DNA of 5,318 nucleotides. Origin: Pararhizobium sp. GTDB taxonomy: Bacteria; Pseudomonadota; Alphaproteobacteria; Rhizobiales; Rhizobiaceae. Below are positions 1-5,318 of the stretch, piece by piece. The translations under genes and the position numbers were made by a program. Under the pieces are notes generated by a model that saw only the letters and a list, made by a program, of their open reading frames with translations, ran no database searches and had not been told where the DNA came from. Location: assembly GCA_030655075.1 (NCBI GenBank), contig JAURWE010000137.1, forward strand, positions 1 through 5,318. The letters are read 5' to 3'. Every line of letters begins with the position of its first letter. The first letter of the stretch is position 1.

Positions 1-2028
1 GACACGCAGGACCAGCTCTCGGCCATCAAGCGGCTGATGAAGCAGTACAACGTCGACGACGAGCGCTTTCCGGCCAAGCAGACGCAGTGGTTCATCGCCG
101 GCGCCAAGGAAGACGGCCTGCGCCCGCGCGACGTTGAGACCCGCAGCGACGACGACCGCAAGAAGGTCGAGCTGTATCAGCTCTACGAAGAGCAGTGCCA
201 GCGCGAAGGCGTGGTCGACTTCGGTGAACTCATGCTGCGCAGCTACGAACTGCTGCGCGACAACGACGCCGTGCGCGAGCACTACCAGCGGCGCTTTCGC
301 CACATCATGATCGACGAGTTCCAGGACACCAATCGCCTGCAGTACGCCTGGATCAAGATGCTGTCGGGGCGCATGACCGAAGGGCGCTTCGAGCCGAGCG
401 GCCACAACAGCGTGATCGCGGTGGGAGACGACGACCAGAGCATCTACGCCTTTCGCGGTGCGCGCGTGGGCAACATGTCGGACTTCGTGCGCGAGTTCGA
501 TGTGCAGCGCCAGATCAAGCTCGAGCAGAACTACCGCAGCTTCGGCAACATCCTCGATTCGGCCAACGCGCTCATCAGCAACAACACCAAGCGGCTCGGA
601 AAGAGCCTGCGCACCGAGCAGGGCCCGGGCGAGCCCGTGCGCGTGTACGAGTCGACCAGCGACTTCGCCGAGGCGCAGTGGATGGTCGAGGAGATGCGCC
701 AGCTGGTGCGAGAAGGCATCGACCGCAAGGAAATGGCCGTGCTCTACCGCAGCAATGCACAGAGCCGCGTGATCGAAACCGCGCTCTTCAATGCAGCGGT
801 GCCGTACCGCGTGTACGGTGGCCTGCGCTTTTTCGAGCGCGCCGAAATCAAGCATGCGCTGGCCTACCTGCGCCTGTTGGAGAACAAGGACGACGACACC
901 AGCTTCCTGCGGGTGGTGAACTTTCCGCCACGCGGCATCGGCGCGCGCAGCATCGAGCAACTGCAGGACGCCGCGCGTGCGGCCGGCCATTCGTTGCACG
1001 ATGCGGTGAGCGCGGTGGGTGGCAAGGCGGGCGTGAACCTGTCGGCCTTCGTCGCGAAGATCGATGTGCTGCGCGAGCAGACTGTGGGCATTTCGCTGCG
1101 CGAGATCATCGAACTGGTGCTCGACCACAGTGGACTCATCGAACACTACAAGGCCGACCGCGAAGGCGCCGACCGCATCGAGAATCTGGAAGAACTCGTG
1201 AACGCGGCGGAAAGTTTCGTCACGCAGGAAGGCTTCGGTCGCGACGCCGTGGCGCTGCCGATCGACGAACTGCGCCAGTCGCCCGCCAGCCAGGGGCTCG
1301 ATCCCAACCTGCCGGTGCTCGACGAAGCCATCGAACCGCTCGCGCCCGATGCCGAGACCGGCGAGACGCTGAGCCCGCTGGCCGCCTTCCTGACGCACGC
1401 AGCGCTGGAGTCCGGTGACAACCAGGCGCAGGCCGGGCAGGACGCCGTGCAGCTCATGACCGTGCATGCCGCCAAGGGCCTGGAGTTCGACTGCGTGTTC
1501 ATCACGGGCATGGAAGAAGGCCTCTTCCCGCACGAGAACTCGATGACCGATCATGAGAGCCTGGAAGAGGAACGCAGGCTCATGTACGTGGCGATCACGC
1601 GCGCGCGCCAGCGGCTCTACATGAGCCATTCGCAGACGCGCATGCTGCATGGACAGACCCGCTACAACGTCAAGAGCCGCTTCTTCGAGGAGTTGCCCGA
1701 AGGTGCGCTCAAGTGGCTCACGCCCAAGAACCAGGGCTTTGCGCCTTCGGCCTTTGGCTACGGTGGCGGCTACGCGACCTCGCGTGGTGCGGGTAGTGCG
1801 GGTGGCGGCTACAGCAAGGAGTCGTTTGCCAGCCCGCCGGTGCCGCCGCAGAAGGCCGCGCCATCGCACGGCCTGCGCTCGGGCATGCAGGTGTTCCACA
1901 ACAAGTTTGGCGAGGGCACGGTGGTGTCGTTGGAAGGCAGCGGCGACGACGCGCGTGCGCAGATCAACTTCCCGCGCCACGGGGTGAAGTGGCTGGCGCT
2001 GTCCGTGGCCAAGCTCACGCCCGTGTGA
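1..2028 (+). CDS. uvrD: ATP-dependent DNA helicase UvrD (helicase II), 5'-truncated by the window edge
   Basis: This is a superfamily 1A 3'-5' DNA helicase acting in nucleotide excision and mismatch repair. The frame is open from base 1, giving 675 codons before the TGA. The first residues (DTQDQLSAIKRLM) align with about residue 115 of E. coli UvrD, so the Q motif, Walker A and motifs Ia/Ib lie outside. Visible motifs, in window residue numbers: Walker B/motif II DEFQDTN 105-111; motif III GDDDQSIYAFRGA 142-154; motif IV LEQNYRS 174-180; motif V TVHAAKGLEF 487-496; motif VI VAITRAR 530-536. A Gly/Ser/Tyr-rich linker (about 585-609) leads to a UvrD-type C-terminal Tudor-like domain (628-675, with KFGEGTV and GVKWLALSVAKL), which favours UvrD/PcrA over Rep. 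Compared with E. coli UvrD there is a ~42-residue insertion before motif V (about 412-458) and a short one between motifs II and III. No disruption is visible. Confidence 0.96.
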   Translation, partial: DTQDQLSAIKRLMKQYNVDDERFPAKQTQWFIAGAKEDGLRPRDVETRSDDDRKKVELYQLYEEQCQREGVVDFGELMLRSYELLRDNDAVREHYQRRFRHIMIDEFQDTNRLQYAWIKMLSGRMTEGRFEPSGHNSVIAVGDDDQSIYAFRGARVGNMSDFVREFDVQRQIKLEQNYRSFGNILDSANALISNNTKRLGKSLRTEQGPGEPVRVYESTSDFAEAQWMVEEMRQLVREGIDRKEMAVLYRSNAQSRVIETALFNAAVPYRVYGGLRFFERAEIKHALAYLRLLENKDDDTSFLRVVNFPPRGIGARSIEQLQDAARAAGHSLHDAVSAVGGKAGVNLSAFVAKIDVLREQTVGISLREIIELVLDHSGLIEHYKADREGADRIENLEELVNAAESFVTQEGFGRDAVALPIDELRQSPASQGLDPNLPVLDEAIEPLAPDAETGETLSPLAAFLTHAALESGDNQAQAGQDAVQLMTVHAAKGLEFDCVFITGMEEGLFPHENSMTDHESLEEERRLMYVAITRARQRLYMSHSQTRMLHGQTRYNVKSRFFEELPEGALKWLTPKNQGFAPSAFGYGGGYATSRGAGSAGGGYSKESFASPPVPPQKAAPSHGLRSGMQVFHNKFGEGTVVSLEGSGDDARAQINFPRHGVKWLALSVAKLTPV

Positions 2029-2036
2029 GGCGCGGG

Positions 2037-2066
2037 CGACGTGCGCGCCGGCGAGTGCGCACGTCG
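2037..2066. terminator. Perfect 10-bp inverted repeat between convergent genes, candidate bidirectional terminator
   Basis: The arms CGACGTGCGC (2037-2046) and GCGCACGTCG (2057-2066) are exact reverse complements separated by a 10-nt loop. The repeat fills most of the 42-nt gap between the uvrD stop (2026-2028) and the stop of the convergent membrane-protein gene (2071-2073), so it would lie in the 3' end of both transcripts. Neither side has a run of T, so it is not a classical intrinsic terminator. It may instead stabilise 3' ends or cause pausing. The structure is seen directly; the terminating role is inferred from position. Confidence 0.5.
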
Positions 2067-2070
2067 GCAG

Positions 2071-2859
2071 TCAGTCCAGAAAGCTGTCCCGGAACGTGAA
2101 CCAGGTGCTGGTGAAGAACATGGCCGCCATGACCAGTGCGCCACCCAGCATCACGGCGCCGCCCGCAGCGGTCGTGCCGCCTTCGCCGCCGCCCACTGCC
2201 ACCAGCACGGTGGCGACGATGCTCAGCAGGATGCCCACGCCGATGAAGACGCCGAACCAGGCCAGGCCGAACAGGCTCAGTGCGCCGAAGTTCTTGAAGC
2301 ACGCCACGAAGCTGAAGAACAGGCTCTTGGCCGGCGGCACGCGGTGCCAGTGCACCAGCGCCGGTGCATGCCAGAAGGCGAGCGACAGCGGCAGGTACAG
2401 GCCCATCGCGATCCATACCGCCACCTGGAACTCCGTTTTCTCGACCACTTCCCGCGTCAGCGGCTCGCCCATCAGGTAGGTGCTAGCGAACTCGCCGCCG
2501 TCGGCGATCGCCGAAATCGCCATCACCAGCAGGAACAGGATCGCATAAAGCGCGCCCAGGACCATCATGGGGCGGACGTCGCTGCGCACCGCATGGATCG
2601 CGGCCTTGAACACCGCGCCGGCCATCGGCTTTTCGGGGCCTGACGCCGCCGCGGCGGCCGCCATCAGGCCGAGCGTCATGCTGGGCAGCAGCATCAACGC
2701 CAGCACCGTCCCGAGAAACGGAACCAGCGAGGCGATGGACACGACCGCCATGAAGAAGAAGAACAGCGAGATGAAGGCCAGCGGCTGCCGGAAGAAAGTC
2801 TTGAGCCCGGTACGGACCCATGACACGCCGGTGCGAGCCGGTACCAGGTTGAGTTTCAT
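2071..2859 (-). CDS. BPSS1780-family integral membrane protein, function unknown
   Basis: This is a 262-residue inner-membrane protein. Hydrophobic segments lie at about residues 27-49, 50-72, 96-118, 146-168, 192-222 and 229-256, predicting around six membrane helices. The short N-terminus carries Arg and Lys (MKLNLVPARTGVSWVRTGLK). The stretch FWHAPALVHWHRVPPAKSLFFSFVACFKN is split here as FWHAPALVHWH (162-172) and VPPAKSLFFSFVACFKN (174-190); it resembles the conserved core of the family named after Burkholderia BPSS1780, as I recall it. No catalytic motif is visible and no substrate can be assigned. The ATG at 2857-2859 begins 9 nt after the thrB stop codon and has no clear Shine-Dalgarno sequence, so translation probably depends on ribosomes finishing thrB. 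It is the last gene of the three-gene cluster. The reading frame is firm; the family name rests on motif memory. Confidence 0.85.
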   Translation of the reverse strand: MKLNLVPARTGVSWVRTGLKTFFRQPLAFISLFFFFMAVVSIASLVPFLGTVLALMLLPSMTLGLMAAAAAASGPEKPMAGAVFKAAIHAVRSDVRPMMVLGALYAILFLLVMAISAIADGGEFASTYLMGEPLTREVVEKTEFQVAVWIAMGLYLPLSLAFWHAPALVHWHRVPPAKSLFFSFVACFKNFGALSLFGLAWFGVFIGVGILLSIVATVLVAVGGGEGGTTAAGGAVMLGGALVMAAMFFTSTWFTFRDSFLD

Positions 2860-2868
2860 CGTTTCAGT

Positions 2869-3918
2869 TCAGGCCAGCACGGCATCGTGTGGCGCTTGGA
2901 GGGTGGCGAGCGGCGTGGGCGCGCCCGTGCGCTGGCGCAGCACGCGTTCGAAATGCGTCGGATCGTGCGGCGTGAGCATGCTGGCCTCGCGCGGCAGGTG
3001 AAAGTCCCACAGACGGGAGATCCAGAAGCGGAGCGCTGCAGCGCGCAGCATTGCGGGCAGCAACTGTCGTTCGGCGGCGTCCAGCGGGCGCACGGCCTGG
3101 TAGGCGTCGAGCAGCGCCGCGGTGCGCGCGGCATCGGGCCGACCCGTGGGCAGATCGATCGCCCAGTCGTTCAGGCAGACGGCCAGGTCGAACAACCAGG
3201 TGTCGGTGCCGGCAAAGTAGAAGTCGAAAACACCGCTCAGGCGCGGCACACTGCCATCGACTTCGAACATGACGTTGTCGCGAAACAGGTCGGCATGCAC
3301 CGGGCCGCGCGGCAAGGCCGTGTACGACGACGATGCGGCGATGTGGTTCTGGTAGGCGAGCTCGCCGCGCAGCAAGGCGCATTGCGATGCGTCCAGGTGC
3401 GGCAGCACCACGGGCGCAGTGTCATTCCACCAGTCGAGACCGCGCAGATTGGGTTGCACACGATCGAAATCGCGGCCCGCCAGATGCATGCGTGCGAGCA
3501 GGGAGCCGAGTTCGGCGCAATGCTGCGTCGTGGGCGACAGTTCACTGCGGCCCGACAGGCGCTGGACGACGGCGGCTGGCTTGCCGGCCACGACATGGAG
3601 CAGTTCGCAGCGCACGCGGTCGGCCGACTGCAGCAGATCGGCGCCGGCAGCGGGCACCACTTCAGGGTCAGCTACCGGTGCCGGCACGGGGATGCCGCGA
3701 AGCGCGAGGTGCTGCATCAGGCAAAGGTAGTACGGCAGTTGTTCCGCCGAAAGCCGCTCGAACAGCGTCAGAACGTAGTCGCCCTTGGCTGTGTGCACGA
3801 AATAATTGGTGTTTTCGATGCCGCCTTCGATGCCTCGAAGGTCGTTCAAGGGGCCCAGGCCCAGGCGCTGGACCAGGGCGTCGGCTTCGTCGAAACCGAC
3901 GTTGGTGTAGACCGCCAC
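2869..3918 (-). CDS. thrB: Homoserine kinase, aminoglycoside-phosphotransferase-fold type (ThrB)
   Basis: This cytosolic enzyme phosphorylates L-homoserine with ATP to give O-phospho-L-homoserine, the substrate of threonine synthase. The product is 349 residues with a GTG start. It belongs to the APH/choline-kinase fold used by many beta- and gammaproteobacteria, not the GHMP kinase fold of E. coli ThrB. The N-terminal lobe carries GIEGGIENTNYFV (29-41), a recognisable ThrB signature. The catalytic loop is HADLFRDN (208-215) with D210 as predicted catalytic base, and the metal-binding FDFYFAG follows with D232. The span KPAAVVQRLSG (113-123) and LGSLLARMHLAGRDF (137-151) also fits the family. 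The GTG at 3916-3918 is chosen because it gives the expected N-terminus (MAVYTNV), has GAGGGG just upstream, and the next ATG is only at residue 68. The frame stays open upstream to 5289, but that part is antisense to other genes and is not coding. It sits in the middle of a tight three-gene cluster. Confidence 0.96.
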   Translation of the reverse strand: MAVYTNVGFDEADALVQRLGLGPLNDLRGIEGGIENTNYFVHTAKGDYVLTLFERLSAEQLPYYLCLMQHLALRGIPVPAPVADPEVVPAAGADLLQSADRVRCELLHVVAGKPAAVVQRLSGRSELSPTTQHCAELGSLLARMHLAGRDFDRVQPNLRGLDWWNDTAPVVLPHLDASQCALLRGELAYQNHIAASSSYTALPRGPVHADLFRDNVMFEVDGSVPRLSGVFDFYFAGTDTWLFDLAVCLNDWAIDLPTGRPDAARTAALLDAYQAVRPLDAAERQLLPAMLRAAALRFWISRLWDFHLPREASMLTPHDPTHFERVLRQRTGAPTPLATLQAPHDAVLA

Positions 3919-3922
3919 GACG

Positions 3923-3928
3923 CCCCTC
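3923..3928 (-). promoter_or_regulatory. Ribosome binding site of thrB overlapping the upstream stop codon
   Basis: On the minus strand the DUF2782 gene ends in TGA (3929-3927) and its last two bases begin GAGGGG. The GTG of thrB follows after CGTC, with 6 nt between the GAGG core and the start codon. The Shine-Dalgarno match is moderate. Its overlap with the stop codon suggests that ribosomes terminating on the upstream gene re-initiate on thrB. It also fixes GTG as the start codon. Confidence 0.65.
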
Positions 3929-4274
3929 AGAACTTCATCAGGTTCCAGACGCGCGGGCCGTTGCCCCCGCTGCCGGTCTCCGACTGGCCCTGGCGCTCGC
4001 GCCCGCCATCGTTGGGGAGCACTTCGTAGCCCGGCACGTTGGCCTTGGGCTTGACTGAAATGCTCTGCGTCTTCCCGCCATAACGCACTTCGTCGACCTC
4101 CGCGCCGCCGTCTTCGACGTGGATGTTCTCGATCTTCTGGTTCTTCCGGCCTTCGGCGCGCGGTTCCTCGCCAGCAGGCGGAGGCGTCTGCGCCTGGGCC
4201 GACATCAGCGGGGCTGCGCACGCGCACGCCAGCAGGACGCGGGACAGGAAGGACCAGGGGGACAGGGAAGACAT
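3927..4274 (-). CDS. DUF2782 domain-containing secreted (periplasmic) protein
   Basis: This small exported protein of unknown function has 115 residues from the ATG at 4272-4274. Residues 1-28 form a signal peptide: Arg12, a hydrophobic core VLLACACAAPLM, and a likely signal peptidase I site after AQA (26-28). A Pro/Glu/Lys-rich stretch leads to the DUF2782-like core: KIENIHVE (47-54), VDEVRYGGKTQSISVKP (60-76), PGYEVLP (81-87) and a C-terminal RVWNLMKF (108-115). In this family I recall similar xEExRxGG...IxVxP...W.LF patterns. An in-frame ATG at 4305-4307 would give 126 residues; neither start has a good Shine-Dalgarno. The ATG at 4415 would overlap polA and is unlikely. LLAC could be read as a weak lipobox, but the hydrophobic run before that Cys is too short for me to favour a lipoprotein. 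It is the first gene of the cluster; its stop is 8 nt before thrB. Confidence 0.87.
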   Translation of the reverse strand: MSSLSPWSFLSRVLLACACAAPLMSAQAQTPPPAGEEPRAEGRKNQKIENIHVEDGGAEVDEVRYGGKTQSISVKPKANVPGYEVLPNDGGRERQGQSETGSGGNGPRVWNLMKF

Positions 4275-4312
4275 CGGACGAAGAGTGGAGCGGGAGGTGG
4301 AGGGCATGCGCA

Positions 4313-4318
4313 ATTGTA
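4313..4318 (-). promoter_or_regulatory. Candidate -10 element for the DUF2782-thrB-BPSS1780 operon
   Basis: The minus strand reads TACAAT, five of six matches to the sigma70 -10 consensus and a rare AT-rich patch in this GC-rich gap. Transcription would start near 4306, giving a leader of about 32 nt before the ATG at 4274, or an essentially leaderless message if the ATG at 4307 is used. No convincing -35 hexamer lies at 16-18 bp spacing (best is CACGCA at 18 bp) and there is no extended TG, so the call is tentative. Confidence 0.4.
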
Positions 4319-4369
4319 GGTGGGACCCCTCGCGCGTGCGTGTCGGCGCGCGGCGATCGACCGCGTGGT

Positions 4370-4398
4370 TCGGCAGCCCGGCCCAAGCGCGGCAAAAT
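4370..4398 (+). promoter_or_regulatory. Candidate sigma70 promoter of polA placing +1 on the start codon
   Basis: TCGGCA (4370-4375) and CAAAAT (4393-4398) each match four of six consensus bases and are 17 bp apart. A start seven bases beyond the -10 element falls on 4405, the A of the polA ATG. This would make polA mRNA leaderless and would explain why no Shine-Dalgarno sequence is visible. The surrounding 130-bp divergent gap (4275-4404) also holds an imperfect dyad around CGATCGA (4349-4365) of no assigned meaning. The promoter is inferred from hexamers and spacing only. Confidence 0.35.
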
Positions 4399-4404
4399 GC
4401 CCCG

Positions 4405-5318
4405 ATGAACGACAAGAAAACGCTGCTGCTCGTGGATGGTTCGAGCTACCTTTACCGCGCCTTCCACGCGATGCCCGATCTGCGTGCCGTGCCCGGCGAT
4501 GCGTCGAGCCCGGCCACCGGGGCCATCCGCGGCATGATCAACATGATGCAGGCGCTGCGCCGCGAGGTGCGTGCCGACTACGCTGCCTGCGTGTTCGATG
4601 CGCCGGGCAAGACCTTCCGCGACGACTGGTATCCCGCCTACAAGGCCAACCGCTCGCCGATGCCCGACGACCTGCGCAGCCAGATCGAGCCCATCCACGA
4701 GGTGGTGCGCCTCCTGGGATGGCCGGTGCTGCACGTGCCGCTGATCGAGGCCGACGACGTCATCGGCACCCTGGCCAAGACGGCTGCCGCACAGGGCGTC
4801 GAGGTGATCGTCTCCAGTGGCGACAAGGACATGAGCCAGCTGGTCGACGAGCACATCACCATCATCGACACCATGAACGGCAAGAAGCGCGACGTGGCGG
4901 GTGTCACGGCCGAGTTCGGCGTGCCGCCCTCGCTGATGATCGACTACCAGACGCTGGTGGGCGACACGGTCGACAACGTGCCGGGCGTGGACAAGGTGGG
5001 GCCCAAGACCGCCGCCAAGTGGTTGATGCAGTACGGCTCGCTCGAGGGGTTGCTTGAAAACGCTGCCGACATCAAGGGCCAGGCGGGCGAGAACCTGCGC
5101 AAGGCGCTCGACTGGCTGCCGCAGGGCCGCCGCCTGGTGACGATTCGCACCGACTGCGACCTGGCCGGGCATGTCGAAGGCCTGCCGGCGCTCGAAGGCA
5201 TCGCCATCGGGCCGCAGCAGGTCGACGCACTCAAGGACTTCTACGAACGCTACGGTTTCAAGAGCCTGGTCAAGGCGCTGGAGTCGCACGCCGTGCCGCC
5301 CGAGCTGATCGAGGAGAA
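4405..5318 (+). CDS. polA: DNA polymerase I, N-terminal 5'-nuclease region, 3'-truncated by the window edge
   Basis: Pol I fills gaps in excision repair and removes RNA primers from Okazaki fragments. The window holds 304 complete codons, about one third of the usual ~930-residue protein, and the frame is still open at the end. The 5'-3' exonuclease (FEN-like) domain is intact: DGSSYLYRAFHA (11-22), FDAPGKTFR (64-72), YKANRSPMPDDLR (79-91), EADDVIGTLA (115-124), SGDKDMSQLV (138-147) and GDTVDNVPGVDKVGPKTAA (186-204), the last spanning the helix-three-turn-helix. All nine carboxylates corresponding to the E. coli PolA nuclease metal ligands are present: D11, D65, E115, D117, D118, D140, D142, D187 and D190. 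The 3'-5' exonuclease-like and polymerase domains lie beyond the window. The ATG at 4405 lines up with E. coli PolA a few residues before its DGSSYLYRA motif; no Shine-Dalgarno precedes it. It is divergent from the thrB cluster. Confidence 0.97.
   Translation, partial: MNDKKTLLLVDGSSYLYRAFHAMPDLRAVPGDASSPATGAIRGMINMMQALRREVRADYAACVFDAPGKTFRDDWYPAYKANRSPMPDDLRSQIEPIHEVVRLLGWPVLHVPLIEADDVIGTLAKTAAAQGVEVIVSSGDKDMSQLVDEHITIIDTMNGKKRDVAGVTAEFGVPPSLMIDYQTLVGDTVDNVPGVDKVGPKTAAKWLMQYGSLEGLLENAADIKGQAGENLRKALDWLPQGRRLVTIRTDCDLAGHVEGLPALEGIAIGPQQVDALKDFYERYGFKSLVKALESHAVPPELIEE

Noticed and set aside
678..1418. A 246-codon open frame in another plus frame within uvrD.
   Set aside because: It overlaps helicase coding sequence with conserved motifs in the main frame, and its translation is Arg/Ala/Gly-rich without domain features.
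2887..4029. A 380-codon plus-strand open frame opposite thrB.
   Set aside because: It is a shadow of thrB: high-GC third positions remove stops in the complementary frame. It has Arg/Gln/His-rich composition and no recognisable motif, while thrB on the other strand has clear catalytic motifs.
4200..4240. A possible lipobox (LLAC) in the DUF2782 signal peptide.
   Set aside because: Leu at -2 is less favoured, and the hydrophobic run between Arg12 and this Cys is only four residues. The AQA signal peptidase I site downstream fits better.
4349..4365. Dyad CGCGG-CGATCGA-CCGCG in the divergent intergenic region.
   Set aside because: The five-base arms are expected by chance in such GC-rich DNA, and no known operator matches. 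It is mentioned only as context.
4320..5057. A 245-codon plus-strand frame overlapping the start of polA.
   Set aside because: It is out of frame with polA, which has every 5'-nuclease motif. The alternative translation is low-complexity Arg/Ala/Gly.
3919..5289. The minus-strand open frame of thrB runs on upstream to a start near 5289, giving an apparent 806-residue protein.
   Set aside because: The upstream part is antisense to polA and the DUF2782 gene and has His/Arg/Val-rich composition typical of GC-rich shadow frames. The ThrB family begins at the GTG at 3918, which has its own ribosome binding site.
1..5318. Searched by eye for CRISPR repeats, insertion sequence ends, tRNA genes, riboswitches and phage or defence genes.
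   Set aside because: None were seen. The window is almost fully occupied by five housekeeping or conserved genes with uniform composition.

Overview
This is an ordinary chromosomal housekeeping window from a GC-rich betaproteobacterium. The protein families, codon use (strong G/C at third positions) and gene order suggest Burkholderiales, most likely Comamonadaceae and probably a Variovorax-like genome. The genus is inferred by eye, not from a search. I see no mobile element, CRISPR array, tRNA or rRNA gene, or sign of recent transfer.

Layout: (1) 1-2028, plus strand: the C-terminal ~85% of a UvrD-type DNA helicase; the N-terminus with the Walker A motif lies before the window. (2) 2029-2070: a 42-bp gap between convergent genes, holding a perfect 10-bp inverted repeat that may end transcription. 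(3) 2071-4274, minus strand: three tightly packed genes, transcribed in the order DUF2782 secreted protein, homoserine kinase (thrB, GTG start), BPSS1780-family membrane protein. The gaps are 8 and 9 nt, so they look like one operon with translational coupling. (4) 4275-4404: a divergent intergenic region with candidate promoters for both sides. (5) 4405-5318, plus strand: the start of DNA polymerase I (polA), covering the complete 5'-nuclease domain and cut by the window end.

UvrD and Pol I act one after the other in nucleotide excision repair: UvrD displaces the excised oligonucleotide and UvrC, and Pol I fills the gap. They are separate transcription units here. ThrB makes O-phosphohomoserine for threonine synthesis. 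The two genes packed around thrB have no established function, and their close linkage to it is the most interesting biology in the window. The most testable sequence-level observation is that polA has no Shine-Dalgarno sequence, while a sigma70-like promoter is spaced so that transcription would begin at the A of its ATG. I found no convincing novel system.
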